DNA of 64,000 bases from Burkholderia diffusa (GCF_001718315.1 NZ_CP013363.1:124001-188000), one strand, 5' to 3'. Numbered from the stretch's first letter, positions 8,989-18,387 are shown. Notes: generated from the letters alone by a model not told the origin. Made by a program: numbers and translations.

Positions 8989-9939
8989 TTACCGCGCGAG
9001 GGCGGCGAGGCGCGGGAACAGCGGCAGCGCGTTTGCCCGGTTGATCGCGGCGTGACGGTCTGCGTCAAGTGCCGCATACGCATCCTGCGCGTGGGTGAAG
9101 GACGTCCCGACGGCGGCTGGCGCATACGGGAAGTCGCTGCCGTACAACACGCGATCGGGTTGCGCGAACGCCGTGAGGCTCGGCAGCGCGGACGGCGACG
9201 ACAGCGCGGTGTCGAAGTAGAACGTGCGCAGCAGGTCGAGCAGCCCGTCGCGATCCGGCACATCGTTGCGCACGCCCGGCGCGAGTTCGGCAAAGCGGTA
9301 TGCCGCATACGGCAGAAAGCCGCCGGCGTGCGACAGGATGATGCGCACGTTCCGGTAGCGCGCGACCACGCCGTTGAGCACGAGCTGCAGCGCGGTGCGT
9401 GTCGTATCGAACGGATAGTCGAGCAGCGGGCCGGGCATGCCGGCCAGGACGTCGATCGCGGGCTTGGCCGGATGAATGAACACCACCGCGTGACGGCGAT
9501 CGAGTGCGGCCCAGATGGCTTCGAATGCCGCATCGCCGAGATAGACGCCGCCGTAGTTGCTGAGCAGCACGACCCCGTCGGCGCTCAGCGTGTCGAACGC
9601 ATGGTCGATTTCAGCGAGCGCGCCGTCGACGTCGGGCAGCGGCAGCGTCGCGAAGTTGCCGAAGCGGGTCGGCCGTTTCGCGACGAGGCCGGCCACGTAT
9701 TCGTTGACCTGACGTGCCATGTCGCGTTTTGCGTGGCCGTTCCAGCCGTGCACGCCGGGCGCGGTCAGCGACAGCACGCCGGTCTGGATCTCCAGTGAAT
9801 CCATGAACGCGAGCGCCGCGTCAGGGCTCCAGACGGGGCTGCGCCAGCCCGACGGGTCGCCGCCGTGCGCGGGCAAGGCGTCGGCCCAGAACGGCGGGAC
9901 GACATGTTGATGAACGTCGATACGGTTGCGGTCCGACAT
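8989..9939 (-). CDS. Amidohydrolase-2 family protein (ACMSD-like metal-dependent hydrolase/decarboxylase)
   Basis: A 316-residue TIM-barrel protein with IDVHQHVVPP at residues 7-16 (metal-binding HxH), HPAKP near 175, LSHAGGFLPY near 205 and the catalytic Asp region YGSDFPYAP near 272. This is the pattern of the ACMSD-type branch, which acts on carboxylated semialdehydes or aromatic acids. It is convergent to the meta-cleavage operon and divergent from the LysR gene at 10063, which probably controls it. The substrate cannot be named from the sequence. Confidence 0.8.
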   Translation of the reverse strand: MSDRNRIDVHQHVVPPFWADALPAHGGDPSGWRSPVWSPDAALAFMDSLEIQTGVLSLTAPGVHGWNGHAKRDMARQVNEYVAGLVAKRPTRFGNFATLPLPDVDGALAEIDHAFDTLSADGVVLLSNYGGVYLGDAAFEAIWAALDRRHAVVFIHPAKPAIDVLAGMPGPLLDYPFDTTRTALQLVLNGVVARYRNVRIILSHAGGFLPYAAYRFAELAPGVRNDVPDRDGLLDLLRTFYFDTALSSPSALPSLTAFAQPDRVLYGSDFPYAPAAVGTSFTHAQDAYAALDADRHAAINRANALPLFPRLAALAR

Positions 9940-10018
9940 GGTTGGGGCTCCTGTGAAGGTCCGACGGGCTGCAGCGGATAGTCATCAGGATGCGCGCGGT
10001 TGATTTTTCATTCCAATA

Positions 10019-10039
10019 GATTAAATTTCGGGATTAATC
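10019..10039. promoter_or_regulatory. Inverted repeat, candidate LysR operator
   Basis: GATTAA (10019-10024) and TTAATC (10034-10039) form an inverted repeat with a 9-base spacer in the AT-rich gap between the divergent amidohydrolase and LysR genes, 23 bases before the LysR start. This is the usual place for autoregulatory LysR binding. Confidence 0.5.
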
Positions 10040-10062
10040 GTTACGCGTGATCAATCGACTTC

Positions 10063-10947
10063 ATGGACCTTCGCCATTTGCGCTACTTTCTCGCGGTTGC
10101 CGAAGAAGGGCATTTCGGCCGTGCGGCGGAACGGCTGCATATCGTGCAGCCCGCGTTGAGCGCGCAGATCCGCGCGCTCGAGGAGGAACTGGGCGTAACG
10201 CTGTTCGAGCGCACGACCCGCAAGGTGCTGCTGACCGACGCGGGCCGGTTGCTCGTCACTGAAGCGCGACAGACGCTCGAGCAGGCCGAGCGCGCGAAGA
10301 CGGTGGTGCAGCGCGCGGCACGCGGCGAAACGGGCGTGGTGCGGATCGGCTTCGTCGGCAATGCGGTCGCGACGGGGCGGCTGTCCGACGATCTGACCGC
10401 GTTTCACGCGGCCTGGCCGGAGGTGACGCTCGACCTGCACGAAATGGCGCCGGCCGCGCAGCAGGACGCCATCCTGGCGGGCCGCCTCGACATCGGCTAT
10501 TGCCCGGCCTTCGGCGTGGCATTCGATCCGAAACTGGCCGTGCGGACGGTCGGCAGCTGGGCCTGGGACGTGATGATGAGCGACCGGCACGCGCTCGCGA
10601 AGCGGCGCTCGGTGAGCGTCGCGGCGCTGACGGACGAACCGTTCATTTTCTATGCGGCCGACGGCGACGACGAAGGGCAGCTTGCGATCCTGCGGCGGGT
10701 GCTCGGCCGGACGCCGCGCATCGCGCACAAGGTGAGCAGCACGCTGTCCGTGCTCGCGTTGACGGGGGCCGGTCTCGGCGTGGCGCTGGTGCCGGCGCCG
10801 CTCAGCCGGATCGCGGCGCCGAATGTCGTGTATCGGAAACTCGCGGGCGACGTGCCGGGCTCCGAACTCGTCGCGCTCAGCCGGATCGGCGGGGAATGGG
10901 GAGCGGTACGGGAGTATCTGGCGATGCTGGGCGGGCGCGCCGCGTAA
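10063..10947 (+). CDS. LysR-family transcriptional regulator
   Basis: A 294-residue LysR protein. The winged helix-turn-helix covers roughly residues 1-60 (LRHLRYFLAVAEEGHFGRAA, IVQPALSAQIRALEEELG), followed by a linker helix and a periplasmic-binding-protein-like effector domain from about residue 90 (VVRIGFVGNAV). The N-terminus resembles the BenM/CatM branch that responds to aromatic acids. It is transcribed away from the amidohydrolase gene, its most likely target; an effect on the nearby meta-cleavage operon is possible but not shown. Confidence 0.92.
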   Translation: MDLRHLRYFLAVAEEGHFGRAAERLHIVQPALSAQIRALEEELGVTLFERTTRKVLLTDAGRLLVTEARQTLEQAERAKTVVQRAARGETGVVRIGFVGNAVATGRLSDDLTAFHAAWPEVTLDLHEMAPAAQQDAILAGRLDIGYCPAFGVAFDPKLAVRTVGSWAWDVMMSDRHALAKRRSVSVAALTDEPFIFYAADGDDEGQLAILRRVLGRTPRIAHKVSSTLSVLALTGAGLGVALVPAPLSRIAAPNVVYRKLAGDVPGSELVALSRIGGEWGAVREYLAMLGGRAA

Positions 10948-10976
10948 GCGTTGCGGCCCGCGCCGGCATCACTGCG

Positions 10977-12374
10977 TCATTCCTCGTCCATCAACCGGAC
11001 CTTGACCCGCTTGCCCTTGATCTTCCCCGCATTGAGCTTGCGCAGCGCATCGCGCGCGACGCCGCGCTCGATCGCGACGTAGGTCGAGAACTCGGTCACG
11101 TTGATCTTGCCGATCTGCTTGCCGTCGAATCCGGCGTCGCCGGTCAGCGCGCCGAGCACATCGCCCGGACGGATCTTGTCCTTGCGCCCGCCGAGGATCT
11201 GCAGCGTTTCCATTGGCGGCAGCAGCGTGTCGTTGCTGGCCGGCTTCAGTTCCGCGAGCGGATGCCATTCGACCTCGCGCTTCTGCGCCTGCTCGATCGC
11301 GCCGACGCGCCCCATCTCGTCCATGCTGGCGAGGCTCAGCGCCCAGCCTTCCTGATCGGCGCGGCCGGTGCGGCCGATGCGGTGCACGTGCACTTCGGGG
11401 TCAGGCGTCACGTCGACGTTGATCACCGCCTCGAGCTGGGCGATGTCGAGCCCGCGTGCGGCGACATCGGTCGCGACCAGCACCGAGCAGCTGCGGTTCG
11501 CGAACTGGATCAGCACCTGGTCGCGTTCGCGCTGTTCGAGTTCGCCGTGCAGCGCGAGCGCGTGGAAGCCCTGTGCGTGCAGCACGTCGAGCAGGTCGCG
11601 GCATTGCTGCTTGGTGTTGCAGAACGCGATCGTGCTCACCGGCCGATAGTGGTTCAGCAACTGGCCTACTGCGTGCAGCCGCTCGGTTTCCGTCACTTCG
11701 TAGAAGCGCTGGCGGATCTTGCTGTCGTCGTGCCGCTCCTCGAGCTTCACTTCCTTCGGATTGCGCAGGAACTGCTGGCTCAGCTTCGCGATGCCGTCCG
11801 GATAGGTCGCCGAGAACAGCAGCGTCTGGCGCGTCGTCGGGCACATCCGCGCGACCTTCGCGATGTCGTCGAAGAAGCCCATGTCGAGCATCCGGTCGGC
11901 TTCGTCGAGCACGAGCGTGTTCAGCGCATCGAGCTTCAGGTTGCCACGGTCGAGGTGATCCATGATGCGGCCCGGCGTGCCCACGACGATGTGCGCGCCG
12001 TGCTCGAGGCTCTGCGCCTGCGGGCGCATCGGCGTGCCGCCGCACAGCGTCAGCACCTTCACGTTTTCCTCCGCGCGCGCGAGGCGACGCACTTCCTGCG
12101 CGACCTGGTCGGCGAGCTCGCGCGTCGGGCACAGGATCATCGCCTGCACGTCGAAGCGGCGCGCGTCGAGGCGCGCGAGCAGCGCGAGCGAGAACGCCGC
12201 GGTCTTGCCGCTGCCCGTCTTCGCCTGCGCGATGAGGTCCTGGCCGGCCAGCGCGATCGGCAGGCTCGCGGCCTGGATCGGCGTCATGTCGACATAGCCG
12301 AGCTGCGCGAGGTTCGCGAGCGTGGCGGGCGTCAGCGGCAGTGCGCTGAACGGCGTGGCGGTCGATTGAGTCAT
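10977..12374 (-). CDS. dbpA: ATP-dependent RNA helicase DbpA
   Basis: DEAD-box helicase of 465 residues. Visible motifs: the Q motif (YVDMTPIQAASLP), motif I AKTGSGKT, PTRELA, TPGR, DEAD in VLDEADRM, SAT, and HRIGRTGR. The last 75 residues (IRPGDVLGALTGDAGF to the end) are the DbpA RNA-binding domain that recognises hairpin 92 of 23S rRNA in known homologues. It acts in late 50S subunit assembly. The upstream zinc-ribbon gene ends 1 base before this start, so the two are almost certainly co-translated. Confidence 0.94.
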   Translation of the reverse strand: MTQSTATPFSALPLTPATLANLAQLGYVDMTPIQAASLPIALAGQDLIAQAKTGSGKTAAFSLALLARLDARRFDVQAMILCPTRELADQVAQEVRRLARAEENVKVLTLCGGTPMRPQAQSLEHGAHIVVGTPGRIMDHLDRGNLKLDALNTLVLDEADRMLDMGFFDDIAKVARMCPTTRQTLLFSATYPDGIAKLSQQFLRNPKEVKLEERHDDSKIRQRFYEVTETERLHAVGQLLNHYRPVSTIAFCNTKQQCRDLLDVLHAQGFHALALHGELEQRERDQVLIQFANRSCSVLVATDVAARGLDIAQLEAVINVDVTPDPEVHVHRIGRTGRADQEGWALSLASMDEMGRVGAIEQAQKREVEWHPLAELKPASNDTLLPPMETLQILGGRKDKIRPGDVLGALTGDAGFDGKQIGKINVTEFSTYVAIERGVARDALRKLNAGKIKGKRVKVRLMDEE

Positions 12375-12375
12375 G

Positions 12376-12573
12376 TCAGGAGAGATCTCCGAGGTAAGGG
12401 CGGCCTTCCATCTGTTCGTAGAGGACGTTGCCTTCATCGTCCTCGAAGCGTTCGAGATAGTTGCGTGCGCCGCACAGCGGGCAGCGGAACAGCAGCCCCT
12501 GGCCTTCGTCCTTGATGACGACGTCGGACGTTTCCCACTGCGTGCCGCAGCTCTGGTTTCGGCAGGTAAACAC
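12376..12573 (-). CDS. Small zinc-ribbon protein
   Basis: A 65-residue protein with CRNQSC near the N-terminus and CPLC in the middle, a four-cysteine zinc ribbon (CxxxxC...CxxC). The C-terminal half is acidic (LERFEDDEGNVLYEQMEG). The GTG at 12573 is chosen because GGAG lies 9-12 bases upstream and the cysteine pair then starts the protein; longer in-frame readings upstream have low-complexity Arg/Ala sequence. Its stop sits 1 base before the dbpA start. An RNA-binding or helicase-linked role is inference from coupling alone. Confidence 0.75.
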   Translation of the reverse strand: MFTCRNQSCGTQWETSDVVIKDEGQGLLFRCPLCGARNYLERFEDDEGNVLYEQMEGRPYLGDLS

Positions 12574-12859
12574 GGTCTTTCTCCAGCTGAATTCGGTTGG
12601 TGGCGCGCCCGGCGGGCGCGGCAACGGCGTGCGGCGCTCGCGCGGCTGGGCGCGGGCCGCACCGGCGGTCGCTTGGACCGCGTCGATGCGGATGGTGGAT
12701 CGGGTGGCGACGGCGTCGCGCGTGCCCGCAATTCTAGCGGATGCGGGGGGCCGGCAGTGGGCGATGCGGCGCGCGCCGGCCGGCTTCGGACGAGCGTCCT
12801 TGCGGGGCCGGTGGAGGCGCCACCGGCGAGTGCGCGCGGCACCGCCCGCGCCCGCCATG

Positions 12860-12886
12860 AAAAACGGCCGCCCCGAAGGGCGGCCG
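12860..12886 (-). terminator. Rho-independent terminator of mqo
   Basis: Arms at 12865-12873 and 12878-12886 pair perfectly over 9 GC pairs with a four-base loop. On the minus strand the stem is followed by five T residues (12864-12860). It lies 27 bases past the mqo stop. Confidence 0.88.
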
Positions 12887-12912
12887 TGCGATGCGAAACG
12901 GGGCCGGACGCG

Positions 12913-14556
12913 TTACAGCGCCATGTCGGCCGATGCCTTCGCGGGGCGCGCCGGGGCGGTGCCCGTCGCCTGCGACGGCGCCGTCAGGTCGATCTTCGGC
13001 GGCGGCGAGAGCTGCAGCACGTCGCTCGTGTAGGTCCATTCCTCGACGACCTTCGCCGGGCTGTCGTTCAGCTTCGTGCCGTAGCTCGGCACGATCTGGC
13101 GGATCTTCTGCTGCCATTCGGGCGTCGCGACCTTGTCCTTGAATACCTTCTGCATCAGGTTCAGCATGATCGGCGCGGCCGTCGACGCGCCCGGCGATGC
13201 GCCGAGCAGGCCCGCGATGCTGCCGTCCTGCGAGCTGACGATCTCGGTGCCGAGCTTCAGCACGCCGCCCTTCTTCGGGTCGCGCTTGATGATCTGCACG
13301 CGCTGGCCGGCTTGCCACAGGCGCCAGTCTTCCTTCTTCGCGTCGGGGAAATATTCCTTGAGTGCGTTGAAGCGGTCGTCGTCGGACAGCATCAGCTGGC
13401 CGGCGAGGTACTGGACGAGCGGAAACTCGTCGATGCCGACCCGCATCATCGGGGCGACGTTGTGCACGTTGGTGCTCTTCGCGAGGTCGAAGTACGAGCC
13501 GTTCTTCAGGAACTTGGTCGAGAACGTCGCGAACGGCCCGAACAGGATGATCTTCTTGCCGTCGATGATCCGCGTATCGAGGTGCGGCACCGACATCGGC
13601 GGCGAGCCGACCGACGCCTTGCCGTACGCCTTCGCGAGGTGGCGCTTCACGACCTCGGGGTTGTCGGTCACGAGGAACGAACCGCCGACCGGGAACGCGC
13701 CGTAGTCCTTCGCCTCGGGGATGCCCGAGGCCTGCAGCAGGTGCAGCGCACCGCCGCCCGCGCCGATGAACACGAATTTCGCGTCGACGGCCTGCGGCGG
13801 TTCATCCGAATGCAGCTTCACCCACGACACGTGCCACGTGCCGTCCGCGTTGCGCGAGATCTCGCGCACTTCGCTCGACAGCGACAGCGTGAAGTTCGGC
13901 TGCGTCTTCAGATAGCCGACGAACTGGCGCGTGATCTCGCCGAAGTTGACGTCGGTGCCGATCGGCGTCCACGTTGCCGCGACCTTCTGGTTGCGGTCGC
14001 GGCCTTCCATCATCAGCGGCACCCACTGCTTGATCTGGTCGTAGTCTTCCGAATACTGCATCCCCCGGAACAGCGGGCTCGCCTGCAGCGCGTCGTAGCG
14101 CTTCTTCAGGAAGCGGACGTTGTCGTCGCCCCACACGAAGCTCATGTGCGGCGTCGAGTTGATGAACGAGCGCGGGTTCTTCAGCACGCCCTGCCGGACC
14201 TGCCAGGCCCAGAACTGGCGCGAGATCTGGAACGACTCGTTGATCTCGATCGCCTTCGAGATGTCGATCCTGCCGTCCGCCTTCTCCGGCGTGTAGTTCA
14301 GTTCCGCGAGCGCCGAGTGGCCGGTGCCCGCGTTGTTCCAGCCGTTCGAGCTTTCCAGCGCGACGCCGTCGAGGCGTTCGACCATCGTCATCGACCAGTC
14401 GGGCTGAAGCTCGTGCAGCCACACGCCGAGCGTCGAGCTCATGATGCCGCCGCCCACCAGCAGGACGTCGACCTTCTTCGTATCGGCGGCATTCGCGGAC
14501 GACGCCGCGACGCACAGCGCGAGCGCCGACAGTATTACCCGTAACGTTTTGATCAC
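12913..14556 (-). CDS. mqo: Malate:quinone oxidoreductase
   Basis: FAD-dependent enzyme of 547 residues that oxidises malate to oxaloacetate and passes electrons to quinone at the membrane. [20 protein letters not shown] is the FAD dinucleotide-binding segment; [20 protein letters not shown] is the Mqo signature. Unlike the E. coli enzyme it starts with an apparent signal sequence or anchor ([17 protein letters not shown]), suggesting periplasmic-side attachment. The start is GTG at 14556; AAAGGG lies 7-12 bases upstream. A terminator follows at 12860-12886. Confidence 0.95.
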   Translation of the reverse strand: MIKTLRVILSALALCVAASSANAADTKKVDVLLVGGGIMSSTLGVWLHELQPDWSMTMVERLDGVALESSNGWNNAGTGHSALAELNYTPEKADGRIDISKAIEINESFQISRQFWAWQVRQGVLKNPRSFINSTPHMSFVWGDDNVRFLKKRYDALQASPLFRGMQYSEDYDQIKQWVPLMMEGRDRNQKVAATWTPIGTDVNFGEITRQFVGYLKTQPNFTLSLSSEVREISRNADGTWHVSWVKLHSDEPPQAVDAKFVFIGAGGGALHLLQASGIPEAKDYGAFPVGGSFLVTDNPEVVKRHLAKAYGKASVGSPPMSVPHLDTRIIDGKKIILFGPFATFSTKFLKNGSYFDLAKSTNVHNVAPMMRVGIDEFPLVQYLAGQLMLSDDDRFNALKEYFPDAKKEDWRLWQAGQRVQIIKRDPKKGGVLKLGTEIVSSQDGSIAGLLGASPGASTAAPIMLNLMQKVFKDKVATPEWQQKIRQIVPSYGTKLNDSPAKVVEEWTYTSDVLQLSPPPKIDLTAPSQATGTAPARPAKASADMAL

Positions 14557-15074
14557 AGCAGATCCCTTTTTCAACTTGGATGCATCGGTTTGCCATGCCG
14601 CCCGGCCGATGCGGATTCGCGTTCGGCCCGCGCATCCGGAGATCCGGACCGCGAATCCGGAATTCCGGACCGGCCGCGTTCGCCGTTGCATTTGCGCACG
14701 CGACGCCGTTGCGAAGGACACCTTCGGATCGGCTTCATGCGGTGGCGCAATCGCGTGCTTCACGGTCGTGCCGCGCGCGCGGGCCCGTGCCGCAGGCCTC
14801 GCCGGACGCGGCTTCAGGCTGCGTCGAAAGAGGCTGCGCGCGATACGTTCCACGAGGGCGGGATGGCAAGGGGCGCGTAATATAACCGAACTCGATTGCC
14901 GTGTCCCACACGCGGAATATCCTTGTTTTCGTGGGGTTTTTTACGTGTCCGGGTTTCCGGAACGACGGTGCGCGGAACGGGAAAAAGGCGGGGGCAGGAG
15001 GGGCGCGACGCGCGCGAAATCGATACTTCATCCGGACCGCGGCGTTGCACCGCGATCCGGTTCCGGTCACGGCA
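14557..15074. other. Gene-free stretch upstream of mqo (long leader region)
   Basis: No convincing gene in about 518 bases. It holds a promoter-like element reading toward mqo (14879-14907), which would give mqo an untranslated leader of about 315 bases. A run of six T at 14938-14943 follows a weak stem on the plus strand. GC falls around 14875-14945. Confidence 0.5.
14879..14907 (-). promoter_or_regulatory. Candidate sigma-70 promoter for mqo
   Basis: On the minus strand GGGACA (14907-14902) and TATATT (14884-14879) are separated by exactly 17 bases. They match the -35 and -10 consensus at four and five of six positions. It is the best promoter-like sequence upstream of mqo. Confidence 0.5.
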
Positions 15075-15404
15075 TCAGTTCGACGCACCGCTCCGGCAGA
15101 ATTGCGCGTATCCCTGCGCCGAATTCGCGAAGCCATGCGCCTTCGCGAGTTCCCACGGGCGCTCGCATTGCTGCGTTCGTTCGCACCATGCGTAGCCTGC
15201 CGAACCGATGCAGCCGTGCGCATCGCGATCGCCGCCGACGAGCGGCGGCGCGGCTTGTCCGGCTTGCGCGGTCTGCGAGGCCGGGGTGTTCTGACCGGCG
15301 ACATCGGGCGGAAGCGGGGAAGCAGGCTCAGTCGCGCACGCGCCCAATGCAAGCGCGCAGGCGACCATCGCGGCAATCGCTGCGGAACAAGTGAAAGGCT
15401 TCAT
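15075..15404 (-). CDS. Small cysteine-containing lipoprotein
   Basis: A 109-residue protein with a lipoprotein signal peptide: MKPFTCSAAIAAMVACALAL followed by the lipobox-type GAC, with Cys as the lipidation site. A Pro/Ala/Gln-rich linker follows, then a compact C-terminal domain with four cysteines (HGCIGSAGYAWCERTQQCE ... FC) that could form two disulfides in the periplasm. ATG at 15404 has GGAGCG 9-14 bases upstream. Function unknown; relatives of this domain are widespread in Proteobacteria. Confidence 0.72.
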   Translation of the reverse strand: MKPFTCSAAIAAMVACALALGACATEPASPLPPDVAGQNTPASQTAQAGQAAPPLVGGDRDAHGCIGSAGYAWCERTQQCERPWELAKAHGFANSAQGYAQFCRSGASN

Positions 15405-15470
15405 ACGGTAGCGCTCCATGGGATGAGGTTCGACGGCGGATGCCCGCGAACGGGTCCTTGAACGATTCGA

Positions 15471-15959
15471 TCACGCATCCGGCACCGGCACGCGCGACGA
15501 GAACTTGACCTCGCGCAGCGCGAGGCTCGACTGGATCGACGACACGCCGGCCTGCTTCCTCAGCACGCGTTCGACGAAGTCCGCATACGTGTCGAGATCG
15601 GCGGCGACGACCTGCAGGATGTAGTCGGCCGCGCCGGTGATCTTGTGGCACGACGTCACTTCGTCGTGACGCCGCATCACGTCTTCGAAGTGGTCCGAAT
15701 CCTGGTCCGAATGCATGTTGAACGTGACCTGCACGAACGCGAATACGTTCATCCCGAGCGCGCGGCGGTCGAGGTTCGCCTGGTAGCCGGTGATCACGCC
15801 TTCGTCCTCGAGTCGCTTGCGCCGCCGCCAGCACGGCGTGACGCTCAGCGACAGCCGTTCGCCGAGCGTCGCGTTGGACAGCGCGCCGTCGTCCTGCAGC
15901 AGGCGGAGCATCGCGCGGTCGACGCCGTCCAGTTCCACCGAAGCGCGATTTTTGCTCAT
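15471..15959 (-). CDS. Lrp/AsnC-family transcriptional regulator
   Basis: A 162-residue Lrp-type regulator: N-terminal helix-turn-helix (LDGVDRAMLRLLQDDGALSN, LGERLSLSVTPCWRRRKRLE) and a C-terminal RAM/AsnC ligand-binding domain (residues about 75-155, with CHKITGAADYILQVVAADL). It is divergent from the acetylpolyamine amidohydrolase gene (127 bases apart), its likely target. The start fits the family length. Confidence 0.93.
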   Translation of the reverse strand: MSKNRASVELDGVDRAMLRLLQDDGALSNATLGERLSLSVTPCWRRRKRLEDEGVITGYQANLDRRALGMNVFAFVQVTFNMHSDQDSDHFEDVMRRHDEVTSCHKITGAADYILQVVAADLDTYADFVERVLRKQAGVSSIQSSLALREVKFSSRVPVPDA

Positions 15960-16085
15960 TCCAGGGTCTCCGTAGGCTGTTTTCTCAAAATTGTATGAAA
16001 CGGAGAAGTGAAAAGCAAAGCAATTGCCGGCTGGCGTCAATAGACTGTTGCCACCCCCTTGAAGCGCTCACTGCAACGGTCAACC

Positions 16086-17123
16086 ATGCTCACGGTCTAC
16101 AGCAGCGATCACCATCTGCATCGCGGCGTCGAACTGAAGGACGGCGCGATCACCGATTCGTTCGAGAACCCCCTTCGCGCCGAGACGGTGCTCGCGCAGG
16201 TCCGCGCGGCCGGCCTCGGCGACGTGATCGCGCCGCGTGCGTTCGACCGCGCGTGCTATGCCGGCGCGCACAGCGCGCGCTATGTCGAGTTCCTCGCCGG
16301 CGCCTGGGACGAATGGGCCGCGACCGGCCGCACCTGCCAGGCGCTGCCGCTCGTATGGCCGGTGCGCGCGATGCCGTCGGCCGCGACGCTGCCCGACTTC
16401 ATCGACGGCAAGCTCGGCTTCTTCGCGATGGATGCCGGCGCGCCGATCAACGCCGGCACGTGGGGCGCGGTGAGCGCGAGCGCGAATTCGGCGCTCACCG
16501 GCGCCGATCTGCTGTCGAACGGCGGCGCGCGCGCGGCGTTCGCGCTGTGCCGCCCGCCCGGCCACCATGCGGGCCGCGAGTACATGGGCGGCTACTGCTA
16601 CCTGAACAACGCGGCGATCGCCGCGCAGCACGGCATTGCGAGCGGTGCCGCGCGCGTCGCGGTACTCGACGTCGATTTCCACCACGGCAACGGCACGCAG
16701 GACATCTTCTACGAGCGGCCGGACGTGCTGTTCGCGTCGCTGCACGGCGAGCCGGCCGCATCGTACCCGTACTTCTCCGGTTACGCACACGAGCGCGGCG
16801 CGGGCGCGGGCGAAGGTTTCAACCTGAACCTGCCGCTGCCGAAGGGCACGCAGTGGGACACCTACGCGGCGGCGCTCGGCAACGCCGCTGCCGCGATCGT
16901 GAAGCACGCGCCCGACCTGCTTGTCGTGTCGCTCGGCGTCGACACGTTCGAACACGATCCGATCAGCCATTTCAAGCTGCGTTCGCCCGACTACCTTCGA
17001 ATCGGCGAGGCGCTCGCGCGCCTGAACCTGCCGACGCTGTTCGTGATGGAGGGCGGCTACATGGTCGAGGAAATCGGCATCAACGCGGTGAACGTGCTGC
17101 TCGGCTTCGAAGGGCGCGTGTGA
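16086..17123 (+). CDS. Acetylpolyamine amidohydrolase / histone-deacetylase-family protein
   Basis: Zn hydrolase of 345 residues. The active-site dyad is RPPGHHAG (His160-His161), the metal site is DVDFHHGNGT plus the Asp in SLGVDTFEHDP, and the transition-state Tyr is in MEGGYMVEE. Length and the insert around residues 100-130 match bacterial acetylpolyamine amidohydrolases, which remove acetyl groups from putrescine, cadaverine or spermidine. It is followed 70 bases later by a periplasmic binding protein, so uptake and deacetylation may be linked. ATG at 16086 chosen over an in-frame non-ATG start at 16059. Confidence 0.88.
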   Translation: MLTVYSSDHHLHRGVELKDGAITDSFENPLRAETVLAQVRAAGLGDVIAPRAFDRACYAGAHSARYVEFLAGAWDEWAATGRTCQALPLVWPVRAMPSAATLPDFIDGKLGFFAMDAGAPINAGTWGAVSASANSALTGADLLSNGGARAAFALCRPPGHHAGREYMGGYCYLNNAAIAAQHGIASGAARVAVLDVDFHHGNGTQDIFYERPDVLFASLHGEPAASYPYFSGYAHERGAGAGEGFNLNLPLPKGTQWDTYAAALGNAAAAIVKHAPDLLVVSLGVDTFEHDPISHFKLRSPDYLRIGEALARLNLPTLFVMEGGYMVEEIGINAVNVLLGFEGRV

Positions 17124-17193
17124 CGGCATCGCTTCGCCTGCAATCAACGACGGTTTGGACCACGAACCAACAGCGACGAGGAAGGAGACGAAC

Positions 17194-18339
17194 ATGAGTC
17201 GACATCGGAAGAAAACGGCATGCGCGACCGCGGCCGTGCTGGCATGCACATTGCCTGCGTTGTCCGCGCACGCGGACGACATCGTGCGCATCGGGCACGT
17301 CGCGCCGCTGACCGGCGCGATCGCGCACCTCGGCAAGGACAGCGAGAACGGCGCACGGCTCGCGGTCGAGGAGATCAACGCGAAGGGGCTCGTGATCGGC
17401 GGCAGGAAGATCACGCTGCAACTCGACGCGCAGGACGACGCGGGCGACCCGCGCACCGCGACGCAGGTCGCGCAGCGGCTCGTGGACGACAAGGTGGTCG
17501 GCGTCGTCGGCCATCACAACTCGGGCACGTCGATTCCGGCGTCGCGCGTCTATCGCGATGGCGGCGTCGTGCAGATCTCGCAGGCCGCGACCAACCCGAC
17601 GTATACGCAGCAGGGCTTCAGGACGACCTACCGCGTGGTCGCGACCGACGCACAGCAGGGGCCCGCGCTGGCGATGTATGCGGCCAGGTACATGGGCATC
17701 CGGACGGTGGCCGTGGTCGACGATTCGACCGCATACGGGCAGGGTCTCGCGACCGAGTTCGAGAAGGCGGCGAAGTCGGCCGGAATGAAGGTCATCTCGC
17801 GCGACGCGACCAACGACAAGGCGATCGACTTCCGCGCGATCCTCACGAAGATCAAGGGCGCGAACCCCGACGCGATCATGTACGGCGGGATGGACGCGAC
17901 CGGCGGCCCGCTCGCGAAGCAGGCGCGCCAGCTCGGCATGCGCGCGAAGATCCTCGCCGGCGACGGCGTGTGCTCGACCGACCTGCCGAAGCTCGCCGGC
18001 CCGGCATCGGACAACGTCGTGTGCTCGGAAGCCGGCATCGCGCTCGAGAAGATGCCGGGCGGCGCGGCGTTCGTGAAGCGTTACGAGGCGCGCTATCACC
18101 AGCCGATGCAGGTGTATGCGCCGTTCTCGTATGACGCTGTGTACATCATCGTCGACGCGATGAAGCGCGCGAACTCGACGGAGCCGGCGAAGGTGCTGGC
18201 CGCGATGCCGGCGACCGACTATCGCGGCGTGATCGGCGAAACGAGCTTCACCCCGCAGGGCGATCTGAAGCACGGCGCGATCTCGGTGTTCACGTACAAG
18301 AGCGGCAAGAAGGCGCTGCTCGATATCGTCAGGATGTGA
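17194..18339 (+). CDS. LivJ/BraC-type ABC transporter substrate-binding protein
   Basis: A periplasmic protein of 381 residues with a signal peptide (TAAVLACTLPALSAHA before DDIVRIG). HVAPLTGAIAHLGKDSENGA and VVGHHNSGTSIPAS are typical of the branched-chain amino-acid binding protein family, with the Ser/Thr ligand region near residues 100-125. GAAGGAGA precedes the ATG. No permease or ATPase gene is adjacent, so it must use a transporter encoded elsewhere. Its position next to an acetylpolyamine amidohydrolase hints that its ligand may not be leucine. Confidence 0.92.
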   Translation: MSRHRKKTACATAAVLACTLPALSAHADDIVRIGHVAPLTGAIAHLGKDSENGARLAVEEINAKGLVIGGRKITLQLDAQDDAGDPRTATQVAQRLVDDKVVGVVGHHNSGTSIPASRVYRDGGVVQISQAATNPTYTQQGFRTTYRVVATDAQQGPALAMYAARYMGIRTVAVVDDSTAYGQGLATEFEKAAKSAGMKVISRDATNDKAIDFRAILTKIKGANPDAIMYGGMDATGGPLAKQARQLGMRAKILAGDGVCSTDLPKLAGPASDNVVCSEAGIALEKMPGGAAFVKRYEARYHQPMQVYAPFSYDAVYIIVDAMKRANSTEPAKVLAAMPATDYRGVIGETSFTPQGDLKHGAISVFTYKSGKKALLDIVRM

Positions 18340-18387
18340 CGCAGGCGGGGCGCACGGCGCGGTTCGCGCGACCGTGCGCCGGGTTGC

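Noticed and set aside
12574..12858. Upstream extension of the zinc-ribbon protein to 160 residues
   Set aside because: The extension is low-complexity Arg/Ala/Pro typical of GC-rich antisense frames; the GTG at 12573 has a good ribosome-binding site.
14938..14943. Six-T run after a weak stem on the plus strand, possible terminator of a small RNA
   Set aside because: The stem is imperfect and there is no convincing promoter or gene upstream on that strand.
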